A DNA stretch of 64,000 bases from positions 1 through 64,000 of the forward strand of contig NZ_JADBGI010000019.1 of NCBI RefSeq assembly GCF_014892575.1, given 5' to 3'. This DNA comes from Nocardiopsis coralli (GTDB lineage: Bacteria; Actinomycetota; Actinomycetes; Streptosporangiales; Streptosporangiaceae). Shown one piece after another: positions 35,799 through 44,575 of this stretch (positions within the stretch are counted from its first letter, which is position 1; every line of letters starts with the position of its first letter). A model generated the notes under the pieces. The model was not told the DNA's origin and searched no databases. It saw nothing but the letters and a program-made list of their open reading frames with translations. The position numbers and the translations under genes were made by a program.

Positions 35799-36044
35799 AT
35801 GGCCCGCGTCGTTGTGGACGTCATGCTCAAGCCGGAGATCCTGGACCCCCAGGGGCAGGCCATCGCAGCGGCCGGCTCCCGGCTCGGGTTCGAGGGCCTC
35901 AAGGAGGTCCGCCAGGGCAAGCGTTTCGAGGTCGAGATCGACGGTGAGCTCGACGACGCCGCCGTCGCCGAGGTGCGCCGCATGGCCGAGACCCTGCTCG
36001 CCAACACCGTCATCGAGGAGTTCGAGGTCCGCCCCGCCTCCTGA
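35799..36044 (+). CDS. purS: Phosphoribosylformylglycinamidine synthase subunit PurS
   Basis: 81 residues, the usual PurS size, starting VVVDVMLKPEILDPQGQA and ending FEVRPAS, with the family motif GFEGLKEVRQGKRFEVEID. PurS joins PurQ and PurL in the fourth step of de novo purine synthesis and channels ammonia between them. The ATG at 35799 follows GGAGG; the frame open further upstream is not PurS-like. A strong terminator follows, so purQ and purL are probably read from another promoter. Confidence 0.92.
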   Translation: MARVVVDVMLKPEILDPQGQAIAAAGSRLGFEGLKEVRQGKRFEVEIDGELDDAAVAEVRRMAETLLANTVIEEFEVRPAS

Positions 36045-36153
36045 TATGCGCCGGCACTGCGCACCGGACGGACCCACCGCCCCCGCGGGCCGGTCCGAAA
36101 CCCTCCCGAACCGGGACCGGAGCGTCACGAGTGCCGGGTGTGTCCGACACCGG

Positions 36154-36181
36154 ACGGCCGTGCCCTGCAGGGCACGGCCGT
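36154..36181 (+). terminator. Perfect 28-base palindrome terminator after purS
   Basis: ACGGCCGTGCCCTG and its exact reverse complement abut with no loop spacing. The palindrome is followed by TCGTTTTA, as in Rho-independent terminators. Confidence 0.75.
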
Positions 36182-36260
36182 TCGTTTTACTCACCAGGGG
36201 TCGGGAACGTCTCCATACGTGTCGAGCACCTGACCGACCAGGAGCACGAGAGGTGGACTT

Positions 36261-36734
36261 ATGGACGCCGGTTTCTCGATCACGCTCCCCCGACAGGCGT
36301 ACACCGTGGCCGTTGTACGCGACATCCTCGACACCCTCCTCAGCCGCGGCGGCCTGTGCCGCGAATGCGTCGACGACATCCTCCTGGCGGTGTCCGAGGC
36401 CGGCGCCAACGCCGTCGAACACGGCGGCCCCGCCCCCGACTACACCGTGGAGGCCGAGCTGGGGCCCAGATGGTGCGAGGTCCGGATCTCCCACACAGGG
36501 CGGGCGCCGGACGAGGCCCATCTGGCCGAACGTTTCGCCAACGACCCCGTGCCCCTCCCGAGTCCGGAAGCAGAATCGGGGAGGGGCATCGTTCTGATGC
36601 GCTACCTCATGGACGAGGTCGCCTTCCAGGACGAGCCGCGCACGATGGTCGCTCTGCGCAAACGGCGCACCGCGTGTGACCGGCCCCTGGACTCCCCGCC
36701 GCCCGAGCGCTCCACCCGTTACGCGCTCCTCTGA
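36261..36734 (+). CDS. RsbW-like ATP-binding regulatory protein
   Basis: 157 residues forming a GHKL/HATPase_c domain of the anti-sigma-factor kinase type. The N-box is SEAGANAVEHGG (about 46-57) and the G2-like box is ESGRGIVLM (about 110); no membrane segment or sensor domain is present. Such proteins bind and phosphorylate anti-sigma antagonists in SpoIIAB/RsbW switches and are abundant in actinomycetes. It lies alone between purS and purQ, with no STAS partner or sigma gene next to it. ATG with GAGAGGTGG ahead. Confidence 0.85.
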   Translation: MDAGFSITLPRQAYTVAVVRDILDTLLSRGGLCRECVDDILLAVSEAGANAVEHGGPAPDYTVEAELGPRWCEVRISHTGRAPDEAHLAERFANDPVPLPSPEAESGRGIVLMRYLMDEVAFQDEPRTMVALRKRRTACDRPLDSPPPERSTRYALL

Positions 36735-37027
36735 CGCCCGGGCGGCCGCCGTCCCCACCGGTCGGCGGGCATCTGTGGTGCACACCACGGTGGCCGCCGA
36801 GCGCTCGTCGAGAAGCACACCCCGGCGCCCCTTCCGGGCCCCGGCCTTGGGATGATCACACAGGCCAGGGTGCTCCCGGAGGGGACTTCGTCGTACCCGA
36901 GCACAGGCGAACGGGTACGCTGCAACCGAAGGCACCGTCCGCCGCGTGACGGGGGCGGGGAGGCCCCACGGGGAGCCTCCCGAGCCGGACCGATCTCCTC
37001 GCCGAACGACTTTTCCGGAGTGTGCAC

Positions 37028-37723
37028 ATGACAGCCCGCGTGGGCGTCGTCACCTTCCCAGGCTCCCTCGACGACAAGGACGCGGCGCGTGCCGTCGCGC
37101 TGGCGGGGGCCGACCCCGTCCCGCTGTGGCACGGCGACGCCGACCTCAAGGGCGTGGACGCGGTCGTCCTGCCCGGCGGTTTCTCCTACGGCGACTACCT
37201 GCGCTGCGGCGCCATCGCCCGATTCGCCCCGCTGATGGGCGAGCTCGTGCCCGCCGCACGGTCGGGCGCGCTGCCGGTGCTGGGCATCTGCAACGGGTTC
37301 CAGATCCTGGCCGAGAGCCACCTGCTGCCCGGAGCGCTGACCCGCAACGCCTCCCTGCGGTTCGTCAACCGCGACCAGGTACTGCGTGTGGAGAACACCC
37401 GCACCGCCTGGACCAACGGTTACACCGAGGGCCAGGAGATCCTCGTGGTGCTCAAGAGCGGCGAGGGGTGCTACGTCGCCGACGAGGAGACCCTCGACCG
37501 CCTGGAGGCCGAGGGGCGGGTCCTGGCCCGTTACGTCGGCGAGGACCCGAACGGTTCCTACCGCGGTATCGCCGGTGTCACCAACGAGCACGGGAACGTC
37601 GTGGGGCTCATGCCGCACCCCGAGCACGCCGTCGAGGCGCTGACCGGCCCCTCCACCGACGGGCTCGGGTTCTTCGCCTCGATCCTCACCCACCTGGGCT
37701 CCCGCACACCCGCGCCGGCCTAG
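37028..37723 (+). CDS. purQ: Phosphoribosylformylglycinamidine synthase subunit PurQ
   Basis: 231 residues, a class I glutamine amidotransferase: [12 protein letters not shown] at the start, the oxyanion strand [14 protein letters not shown], the nucleophile cysteine in [10 protein letters not shown] (about 85), and the His/Glu of the triad in MPHPEHAVE. It supplies ammonia from glutamine to PurL. The ATG at 37028 has GGAG seven bases ahead; a GTG two codons earlier is less likely. Confidence 0.95.
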   Translation: MTARVGVVTFPGSLDDKDAARAVALAGADPVPLWHGDADLKGVDAVVLPGGFSYGDYLRCGAIARFAPLMGELVPAARSGALPVLGICNGFQILAESHLLPGALTRNASLRFVNRDQVLRVENTRTAWTNGYTEGQEILVVLKSGEGCYVADEETLDRLEAEGRVLARYVGEDPNGSYRGIAGVTNEHGNVVGLMPHPEHAVEALTGPSTDGLGFFASILTHLGSRTPAPA

Positions 37724-37763
37724 CCCGGCGCGCACACGAACGATCTGGGGGACGATCCTTCCA

Positions 37764-38300
37764 ATGATGGCGCTGCTGCGCTCCCGAAGAACGATGTTCA
37801 TCCTCGCCGCGGTGGTCATCGTCGGACTCGTGGTCTCCGGGGGGATCGGACTCGTGCAGTCGATGTCCACCGTCGCGCAGACCGAGCAGGACCCCGGCCA
37901 GGGGCAAGGCGGTCAGGGCGGCGGCGAGGGCGGCCCCGACCCGTTGGAGGCCCCGGAGGCCGGCGTGCTCGGCCAGGCGCCGAGCGGGTTGGAGTACTCC
38001 TCCGAGGACGACGACGTCGAGTGCACCCCGGCCGAGTGCATCCGGCTCGTGTCGGTCATGACCACCGACGAGGACGCCGACGTCAGCTCCGACGAGGCGG
38101 TCGAGGCGGTCTACGACGGCCTGCTGGAGCAGAACTGGGGCCAGCTCCTGCCCGAGGGCGCCGAGGAGCCGGACGACGTCCCCCTGAGCGAGACGATCAT
38201 GACCGACGGCGAGGTCATGGTCGCCGACGCCACCGAGCACGACTCCGAGGGCGCCGTCGCCGTCCTGATGGTCGGCAACGCGAACCCGCCCGCCAACTGA
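37764..38300 (+). CDS. Small membrane-anchored protein between purQ and purL
   Basis: 178 residues: a basic start (LLRSRRT), one membrane helix (about 12-33), a Gly/Gln/Pro-rich linker (about 45-70) and an acidic outer domain with two cysteines ([12 protein letters not shown]) and a repeated Asp/Glu-rich helix. No family is recognised. It is 40 bases after purQ and 95 before purL in the same direction, so cotranscription with purine genes is likely although a role in purine synthesis is not implied. Confidence 0.75.
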   Translation: MMALLRSRRTMFILAAVVIVGLVVSGGIGLVQSMSTVAQTEQDPGQGQGGQGGGEGGPDPLEAPEAGVLGQAPSGLEYSSEDDDVECTPAECIRLVSVMTTDEDADVSSDEAVEAVYDGLLEQNWGQLLPEGAEEPDDVPLSETIMTDGEVMVADATEHDSEGAVAVLMVGNANPPAN

Positions 38301-38394
38301 TCCGCGCGTCACCCCGGGCCGGGGCGCCCTTCCCGCCCGCGGCCGGGGGCGGCACGGCCCGCTCCACAACCGCACACCCCGAACGGAACGACGC

Positions 38395-40689
38395 ATGTCT
38401 GAAGTACCCGGTCTCGACACCGTCTCCGCGGCTCTCGGCCACCCGGACACGCCGCAGCCCTACGCCGAGCTCGGCATGGCCGACGACGAGTACGCGCGGG
38501 TCCGCGAGATCCTGGGCCGCCGCCCCACCGCGGCCGAGCTGGCCATCTACTCGGTGATGTGGAGCGAGCACTGCTCCTACAAGTCCTCGAAGGTGCACCT
38601 GCGCCAGTTCGGGGAGAAGGCGCCGGAGAGCGACGCCCTGCTCGTGGGCATGGGCGAGAACGCCGGCGTGGTCGACGTGGGCGACGGGCGTGCGGTGACC
38701 TTCAAGATCGAGTCGCACAACCACCCCTCGTACGTGGAACCGCACCAGGGCGCGGCCACCGGTGTGGGCGGCATCGTGCGCGACATCCTGACGATGGGCG
38801 CGCGGCCGGTCGCGGTCATGGACGCGCTGCGGTTCGGGCCCGCCGACGCCGACGACACCAAGCGGGTGCTGCCCGGCGTCGTCTCGGGGATCTCCTTCTA
38901 CGGCAACTGCCTGGGGCTGCCCAACATCGGCGGTGAGTTGGGCTTCGACCCCGGCTACCTCGACAACCCGCTGGTCAACGCCCTGTGCGTGGGTGTCATG
39001 CGGCACGAGGACATCAAGCTCGCCGAGGCGCCCGGCCCCGGCAACAAGGTCGTGCTGTTCGGCGCCACGACCGGACCGGACGGGATCGGCGGCGCTTCGG
39101 TGCTGGCCAGCGCCACCTTCGACGACGAGTCGCACACCAAGCGGCCCAGCGTGCAGGTCGGCGACCCGTTCATGGAGAAGCTGCTCATCGAGTGCAGCCT
39201 GGAGCTGTTCGGCAAGGACCTCGTCGTCGGGATCCAGGACCTGGGCGCCGCGGGTGTCTCGTGCGCGACCACGGAGCTCGCCGCGGGCGGCACCGGCGGC
39301 ATGAACATCCAGCTGGACCGCGTCCCGCTGCGCGACCACCGGCTCACCCCCGAGGAGATCCTCATGAGTGAGTCGCAGGAGCGCATGATGGCGATCGTGG
39401 AGCCGGGGAAGATGGACGCGTTCCTGGCCGTGTGCGAGAAGTGGAACATCCTCGCCGCGGAGATCGGCGAGGTCACCGACGTGTCCGAGGAGGAGGCCGA
39501 GCGCGGCGGCCGCCTGGTGATGACCTGGAACGGGGAGACGGTCGTGGACATGCCTCCGCGGACCGCCTCCGACGAGGGCCCGGTCTACCAGCGCCCCTAC
39601 GCGCGGCCGGAATCGCAGGACACCCTCCAGGCCGACGACGCCGCCAAGCTCCCGCGCCCGGAGAACGACGCCGAGCTGCGCGAGCAGGTGCTGCGTGTGC
39701 TGGGCGCACCGGGTGTGGGCGACCCGGCGTGGGTCACCCAGCAGTACGACAGTTACGTGCGCGGGGACACGGTGGTGTCGGCGCCGCACGACTCCGGGAT
39801 GATCCGGGTCTCCGACGACTCCTACCGGGGTGTGGCGCTGGCGACCGACGGCAACGGTCGGCACACGCGCCTGGACCCGTACGCGGGAACGCAGCTGGCG
39901 TACGCGGAGGCGTTCCGGAACGTGGCGGTGACCGGTGCGCGGCCGCTGGCGGTGACCAACTGCCTGAACTTCGGCTCGCCCGAGGACCCGGGTGTCATGT
40001 GGCAGTTCGCCGAGTCCACACGTGGGCTCGCCGACGCGTGCCGGACACTGGGCACCCCGGTGACCGGCGGCAACGTCAGCTTCTACAACCAGACCGGTGA
40101 GAAGCCGATCAACCCGAGCCCGGTCGTGGGTGTGCTGGGTGTGGTCGACGATGTGCGCAAGCGGCTGCGGTCCGGGTTCGAGACCGACAACGCGACGGTG
40201 CTGCTGCTGGGTACGACCCGGCCGGAGTTCTCCGGTTCGGCGTGGGCCGATACCGTGCACGGCCACCTGGGCGGGCTGCCGCCGCACGTGGACCTGGCCG
40301 CGGAGGCCGCGCTGGCCGAGGTCCTGGCCGAGGCCGCCGAGCAGGGTCTGGCGGAGTCGGCGCACGACCTGTCGGACGGCGGCCTGGCGGTCGCGCTGGC
40401 CGAGTCGGCGCTGCGCGGCGGCAAGGGCGCGCGGGTGGACCTGGACGGGGACGCGTTCACGGCGCTGTTCAGCGAGTCCGGGGCGCGTGCGCTGGTGGAG
40501 ACCACCGCCGAGAACGCCGCGGCGGTGCGTGAGTTGGCCGAGCGGCACGGGGTCCCGGTGACGGAGCTCGGCACGGTCGGCGGCGACACCCTGGCGGTGT
40601 CCCACGCCGAAGGCGCGGTCGAGGTCGCCCTGACCGACCTGCGTGCCTCCTACGAGTCGGCGCTGCCCGCGCTCATGGACGGCGTGTAA
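38395..40689 (+). CDS. purL: Phosphoribosylformylglycinamidine synthase subunit PurL
   Basis: 764 residues, the small PurL type that works with PurS and PurQ. Landmarks are [12 protein letters not shown] near the N-terminus, [20 protein letters not shown] (substrate/ATP loop), the repeated AIRS-type halves, and a late [14 protein letters not shown]. It converts formylglycinamide ribonucleotide to the amidine using ATP and ammonia. A hairpin terminator follows at 40712. Confidence 0.96.
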   Translation: MSEVPGLDTVSAALGHPDTPQPYAELGMADDEYARVREILGRRPTAAELAIYSVMWSEHCSYKSSKVHLRQFGEKAPESDALLVGMGENAGVVDVGDGRAVTFKIESHNHPSYVEPHQGAATGVGGIVRDILTMGARPVAVMDALRFGPADADDTKRVLPGVVSGISFYGNCLGLPNIGGELGFDPGYLDNPLVNALCVGVMRHEDIKLAEAPGPGNKVVLFGATTGPDGIGGASVLASATFDDESHTKRPSVQVGDPFMEKLLIECSLELFGKDLVVGIQDLGAAGVSCATTELAAGGTGGMNIQLDRVPLRDHRLTPEEILMSESQERMMAIVEPGKMDAFLAVCEKWNILAAEIGEVTDVSEEEAERGGRLVMTWNGETVVDMPPRTASDEGPVYQRPYARPESQDTLQADDAAKLPRPENDAELREQVLRVLGAPGVGDPAWVTQQYDSYVRGDTVVSAPHDSGMIRVSDDSYRGVALATDGNGRHTRLDPYAGTQLAYAEAFRNVAVTGARPLAVTNCLNFGSPEDPGVMWQFAESTRGLADACRTLGTPVTGGNVSFYNQTGEKPINPSPVVGVLGVVDDVRKRLRSGFETDNATVLLLGTTRPEFSGSAWADTVHGHLGGLPPHVDLAAEAALAEVLAEAAEQGLAESAHDLSDGGLAVALAESALRGGKGARVDLDGDAFTALFSESGARALVETTAENAAAVRELAERHGVPVTELGTVGGDTLAVSHAEGAVEVALTDLRASYESALPALMDGV

Positions 40690-40711
40690 CCCCCGTTCGA
40701 CCTCTGCGAGA

Positions 40712-40739
40712 GGGGCGTCCCGAACTGTCGGGGCGCCCC
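40712..40739 (+). terminator. Terminator after purL
   Basis: A GC-rich stem, ggggcgtccc (40712) against ggggcgcccc (40730), with an eight-base loop. It is followed by TTCGTCGT. It separates purL from the convergent toxin gene. Confidence 0.7.
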
Positions 40740-40767
40740 TTCGTCGTGTCCGGGGCACGCCGGTCGA

Positions 40768-41175
40768 TCAGGGTGACGGGGAGACGGCTGTGAGGCCAGC
40801 TGCTTCTGCGGCCTCGACGAGCCTCTTGTCATAGGCGACGAAGGCGCTGACCAAGGATCCGAGCCCCGACGCGGCCGCGACGTGCAGGGCGTCGAGCGAC
40901 CGGAGCCGGGCCCCGGGAGCGAGCGCACCGGCGGCATCGAAGGTCTCGGCCGGCATCCGTACGTGTGCTGCCCGGCCGAGCCACTCCTGAGCGTGGTCCA
41001 TGGTTCCGGGGTCCACGCCGGCTGCGTGGAGTGCCCGCGGTAGTTCGGTGCGCGTGAGGTGGCTGGTGATCTGGCGATCGGTGCCGTGCTCGTCGAGCCA
41101 GTCGACCAAGGCTTGCGATTCGACCTCGTCCTTGAGCAGCTTGATCGCTGCCGAGGTGTCGAGGTAGACGAACAT
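40768..41175 (-). CDS. PIN-domain toxin (VapC family)
   Basis: 135 residues. PIN nuclease acidic residues are visible at YLDTSAAIKL (first Asp), TRTELPRAL (Glu), LDALHVAAA (Asp) and AYDKRLVEAA (Asp). Such toxins cleave RNA, often tRNA, when freed from their antitoxin. The ATG at 41175 is placed in TGATG with the antitoxin stop and has GGAGG seven bases ahead; the alternative TTG at 41178 is less convincing. Forms a toxin-antitoxin operon with the gene at 41175-41492. Confidence 0.88.
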   Translation of the reverse strand: MFVYLDTSAAIKLLKDEVESQALVDWLDEHGTDRQITSHLTRTELPRALHAAGVDPGTMDHAQEWLGRAAHVRMPAETFDAAGALAPGARLRSLDALHVAAASGLGSLVSAFVAYDKRLVEAAEAAGLTAVSPSP

Positions 41176-41492
41176 CAACGGTCCTCCTCGGCCCTCAGCT
41201 CCGCCAGTGCATCCGTCGCGGGCCTGGTACCGGGGTCGGACGGCTCGCGCTCCATGTCTTTGGCCTCGCTCGCGCCGGGCAGACCGTCGAGGTCGTCGAG
41301 GTCGATCAGACCGCGCTCGACGACATCCATCAGATCCGCCTCGCGCTCGTCGGGAGGCAGGACACGGCCGACCGCCATGCCTCTCCGGGTGACGGTGAAA
41401 CTCTCACCCTGCTTCGCTCGGTCGAACACGTCCGCGGCGTTGCGCTGCAAGTCTCTGATGGAGATCCGCTGCTCGTCGGGGTCTGTCTCCAT
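41175..41492 (-). CDS. Phd/YefM-type antitoxin
   Basis: 105 residues. The N-terminal Phd/YefM DNA-binding fold reads ISIRDLQRNAADVFDRAKQG then ESFTVTRRGMAVGRVLP. The acidic C-terminal half would wrap the toxin. Its stop overlaps the toxin start by one base (TGATG), the classical arrangement, and it probably represses its own operon. Confidence 0.88.
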   Translation of the reverse strand: METDPDEQRISIRDLQRNAADVFDRAKQGESFTVTRRGMAVGRVLPPDEREADLMDVVERGLIDLDDLDGLPGASEAKDMEREPSDPGTRPATDALAELRAEEDR

Positions 41493-41710
41493 ACTCCGAT
41501 GTTATGCACTTGGAGCCAACGTGTCAGGCATTTTTCTTCTGCGCCTGACAAAGCTTGTTCGGGTGCGTCTTCCCCTTGCTCGCGGGGGCGAGCGGGGGGG
41601 GTTTCCGGGTGGGTATGTGGCGGGTGAGGGCCGCGGCGGGGGTCGCGGTCGGCGGTGGCGGGGGTCGCGGTAGAACGAGAGACGTCCGTCGTCGAGGAAG
41701 GAGCCGCTTC

Positions 41711-41950
41711 ATGCGTGCAGGAAGACTCAAAGGTGCGCTCGGCAGCGCGGACCGTCCCGCCAGTGCCCTGGGGTTCCGCAGGGTGCTCGCCGTGTTCGGT
41801 GCGCTCGTCCTGCTGATCGGGGCGATCGCCGCGTTCACGATGACCGACCAGACGTGGCTCGTGGTCGTGCTCGGCGCGGGGTTCCTGGCGGCGTGCGTGA
41901 ACGTGTACTGGGTCAACAGCCGGCTCCACAACGAGCGGCGGACGCGCTGA
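41711..41950 (+). CDS. Small two-helix membrane protein
   Basis: 79 residues: a basic N-terminus (MRAGRLKGALG), two membrane helices (about 24-45 and 48-68) with a short polar turn between them (FTMTDQT), and a charged C-terminus (LHNERRTR). The ATG at 41711 is preceded by AAGGAG. No family recognised. It stands alone between two toxin-antitoxin units that run the other way. A longer frame opening upstream is not supported. Confidence 0.75.
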   Translation: MRAGRLKGALGSADRPASALGFRRVLAVFGALVLLIGAIAAFTMTDQTWLVVVLGAGFLAACVNVYWVNSRLHNERRTR

Positions 41951-42016
41951 GCACCGCCGAACCGGTGGTGCGGCACCTGGTGGCCGAGCCGGCCCGGCGG
42001 TGACGGGACGTGCGGG

Positions 42017-42676
42017 TCAGCGTTCCTGCCGGTCCCACTCGAGCATCTGGTAGATGTACTCGGCGCCGAGCCCGTACGTGCCCCCGTGGGCGCGCGCGAT
42101 GTCGCCGACGCGCGAGGAGGTCTCCGACCGTGCCCAGTCCCGCTGGAGTTCGAGCAGGTACTGCAGCCACGTGAGCGGGACGGCCCCGGCCTGGACCATG
42201 CGCTGGACGGCGCGCTCGTGCGCCTCGGTGCTGACCCCGCCGCAGGCGTCGGCGACGAAGTACACGTCGTAACCCTCGTCGATGGCGCACAGGGCGGGCA
42301 GGGCCACGCACACCTCCGTCCACAGGCCGGCGATGACGAGTTTGGGACGGCCGCTCTCGAGGACACGGTCGCGGACCCGGTCGTCCTCCCAGGGGTTCAT
42401 GGTGGTGCGGTCGATCCAGGTACCGCGGTCGGGGAAGGCGTCGCGCACGCCCTTGAACAAGGGGCCGCTGAAGTGGCGTTCCATGACGGTGGTGACGATC
42501 GTGGGGACGTCGAAGAGCACGGCGGTCTCGGCCAGGCCCTGCGTGGCGTTGATGACGACCTCCATGGGGTGGGAGGCCACCGCGAAGCCCATCTGGCTCT
42601 CGTGGTCGACGAGCATGAGGACGTGGTTGTCCGGGGTGAGGAGCCGGGGTGAGACGTGGGTTCCGCTCGCGGTCAT
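42017..42676 (-). CDS. YcaC-like isochorismatase-family hydrolase
   Basis: 219 residues. The isochorismatase-like fold has VLMLVDHESQ (catalytic Asp), PTIVTTVMER, and the nucleophile cysteine in TEVCVALPALCAIDEGYDVY. The rest (WLQYLLELQRDWAR) tracks the YcaC subgroup, whose reaction is still unclear, rather than nicotinamidases. The ATG at 42676 follows GGAAGG; the frame extending further upstream is not conserved. Monocistronic between two toxin-antitoxin pairs. Confidence 0.85.
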   Translation of the reverse strand: MTASGTHVSPRLLTPDNHVLMLVDHESQMGFAVASHPMEVVINATQGLAETAVLFDVPTIVTTVMERHFSGPLFKGVRDAFPDRGTWIDRTTMNPWEDDRVRDRVLESGRPKLVIAGLWTEVCVALPALCAIDEGYDVYFVADACGGVSTEAHERAVQRMVQAGAVPLTWLQYLLELQRDWARSETSSRVGDIARAHGGTYGLGAEYIYQMLEWDRQER

Positions 42677-42777
42677 GGGGCGCCTTCCGTCGCTGGGACC
42701 GGTGATTGCGCACCCATCCTGCACGGGCGACGACCCTCGGTCACCGACCCACGCGCCCCCGGACACCGGAAGCCGCG

Positions 42778-43179
42778 TCAGACCGTGACCAGCGGGACCC
42801 GCCCTCCCACCGAATCGACGATCTTGTGGATGTCACCGGGATCGGAGGTGACCACTGCGGCCCCACGCTCCATGGCGACCAGCGCTACCGTCGCATCGAC
42901 CACGTCACTGCTGGAGGACTCCCCCAGCAGCCGGCCTGCCCTCCTGGCCGCACGTTCATCGAGATCGACGACCTGGCAGAGCTTGATGACACGGGCAACG
43001 AGCACCTGCTCAGGGTCGCCTCGCCAAACCTGGGCAAGTACGGTCGCCGGGACGACGGGTTGCCGTCCGGCCCTGTTCTCGTCCCGGCACAAGGACCACA
43101 CAGTGCCGTTCGCATCTGCCTCGGCCTGCATCAACGCCCCGGCATCCAGGACGTACCCCCGGGGTTCGAAGGACCTCAC
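42778..43179 (-). CDS. PIN-domain toxin (VapC family)
   Basis: 133 residues with a PIN-type core: YVLDAGALMQAEA (first Asp), PATVLAQVWRG, SSSDVVDATVALVA (Asp pair) and VVTSDPGDIHKIV (Asp). It resembles VapC proteins that lack a canonical second Glu. The GTG start overlaps the stop of the upstream antitoxin by four bases. Probably an RNase toxin controlled by the 43176 gene. Confidence 0.82.
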   Translation of the reverse strand: MRSFEPRGYVLDAGALMQAEADANGTVWSLCRDENRAGRQPVVPATVLAQVWRGDPEQVLVARVIKLCQVVDLDERAARRAGRLLGESSSSDVVDATVALVAMERGAAVVTSDPGDIHKIVDSVGGRVPLVTV

Positions 43180-43490
43180 GTCTCTCCCGTTTCATCCTCG
43201 TCGAGCCGGGCGAGCACTGCCTGGTTGGCTTGGGCGTCCTCCCATGGCACTGGTTGCCCAACACCGGTCTCCACCGCGGCAGCGCGCGAAGCGGTCTCTG
43301 CTGCCTCCGTCGGTTGCCCGCGCTCTGCGAAGTGCTCCTCCAGCACCAGGCGCGCTTCTTCCAGGTCGGCAGCCTTGCGCGCAACCCGGTCCAGCCATCT
43401 GGACAGGGGCACACCCTCTCTCTCGGCGGCGCGGCGTGCGCGGGCGACGGTCTCGGGCTCCAGGGACACGGAAAGCTTCTCCACAGCCAT
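43176..43490 (-). CDS. Ribbon-helix-helix-type antitoxin
   Basis: 104 residues. The start, EKLSVSLEPETVARARRAAE followed by VPLSRWLDRVARKAA, fits a ribbon-helix-helix DNA-binding domain. The rest is an acidic helical tail. Gene order antitoxin then toxin with a GTGA overlap. It would neutralise the PIN protein and repress the operon. Confidence 0.82.
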   Translation of the reverse strand: MAVEKLSVSLEPETVARARRAAEREGVPLSRWLDRVARKAADLEEARLVLEEHFAERGQPTEAAETASRAAAVETGVGQPVPWEDAQANQAVLARLDEDETGET

Positions 43491-43554
43491 GCCTTCACGT
43501 TAGCGAGGGGTGGCACTTCCGGTAGTACTTGAGAACCTGGGCGCACACACAGAA

Positions 43555-43582
43555 GGGCGGGGGCCGCGTACGGCCCCCGCCC
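43555..43582. terminator. Terminator at the end of the betaine operon
   Basis: The arms gggcgggggccg (43555-43566) and cggcccccgccc (43571-43582) are perfectly complementary around a four-base loop. It lies 15 bases beyond the stop of the binding-protein gene on the minus strand. The flanking T-run is weak. Confidence 0.65.
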
Positions 43583-43597
43583 CCTTTCACGTAGCGG

Positions 43598-44575
43598 TCA
43601 CTGCGTGCGAGTCTCGTACCCCTCGGGGAGCCAGGACTCCACCTTGTCGCGGTTCTCGCCGACCCACGCCTCGGCGGCCTGCTCGGGGTCCATGCCCTCG
43701 TCGGCGATCATCCCGGCGACCTCGTTCTGGTCGGCGTTGGTCCAGTTCCAGTTGTCCAGGAACCGGTACGCCAGGTCGTCGTTCTCGGCGAACCCCTTGC
43801 GGAAGATCTTGTTGAGATCGTAGAGGGGGTAGTCGCAGGGAACGTACTCCAGGTCGTCGTCGCAGCCCTCGAAGTAGACGGGGAAGTCGACCTTGACCAG
43901 GTCCAGCTCCTCCTGGATCCAGTGCGGCTCGTTGGAGTAGAACAGCACCGGTTCCTCGTTGGCGTACCGTCGCTGGACCTCGGTGATCTGCGCGGCCTCG
44001 GAACCGGCGTAGACGATCTCCAGGTCCATGTCGAAGGCGTTGATCATGCCCTCGTCCTGCGTGGCGAACCCGGGCGCACCGCCCAGGAACTCGCCCTTGT
44101 CGCCGGTCTCCGGGGTCCGGAACAGGTCGGTGTTCTCGCGCAGGCCCTCGGGCGTGAGCAGCTCGGGCTGCTCCTCCGCCAGGTAGGCGGGCATGTACCA
44201 GCCGATCACGCCCTCGTTGCCGGTGGAGCCGCCGTCCACGACGGTGTCGTTTCCCTCGGGACCGTAGAGCTCGTAGAGGTCGTCGTGCCCCCAGTTCTCC
44301 AGGATCACGTCGAGCACGCCCTGGTCCAGGGCCTGCCACGAGGGCTGTTCGTCCACGCGCACGAGCTGGACGTCGTAGTCCATCTCCTCCTGCAGCACGT
44401 GTTCCATCACGGCGGCGCTGGCCTCGTAACCGACCCAGCCGTTGAGAGCGATCCGGACCGAGTTCGGGTCGCGGGCGATCTCGTCGGTGCGCACGGCACA
44501 GGAGCTGACCATCACGAGGGCGAGGCCGACGGCCAGGTACCGCAGCAGTGCGCCCTTTCTCGCGAATCTAGGCAC
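43598..44575 (-). CDS. Glycine betaine/choline ABC transporter binding lipoprotein
   Basis: 325 residues from a GTG with GGAGG ahead. The N-terminus is a lipoprotein signal (LALVMVSSC). The mature part is an OpuAC/ProX-type binding protein: RIALNGWVGYEASAAV, LVRVDEQPSW, VILENWGHDD and repeated Trp residues that build the aromatic box for quaternary amines (GWYMP, FYSNEPHWI, NWNWTNADQ). It would deliver betaine or choline to the permease encoded just upstream, whose stop overlaps its start by eight bases. Final gene of the bet-opuA operon. Confidence 0.92.
   Translation of the reverse strand: MPRFARKGALLRYLAVGLALVMVSSCAVRTDEIARDPNSVRIALNGWVGYEASAAVMEHVLQEEMDYDVQLVRVDEQPSWQALDQGVLDVILENWGHDDLYELYGPEGNDTVVDGGSTGNEGVIGWYMPAYLAEEQPELLTPEGLRENTDLFRTPETGDKGEFLGGAPGFATQDEGMINAFDMDLEIVYAGSEAAQITEVQRRYANEEPVLFYSNEPHWIQEELDLVKVDFPVYFEGCDDDLEYVPCDYPLYDLNKIFRKGFAENDDLAYRFLDNWNWTNADQNEVAGMIADEGMDPEQAAEAWVGENRDKVESWLPEGYETRTQ

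Noticed and set aside
38215..40758. 847-codon minus-strand frame over purL
   Set aside because: Antisense of purL; composition is His/Arg/Val-rich without any domain.
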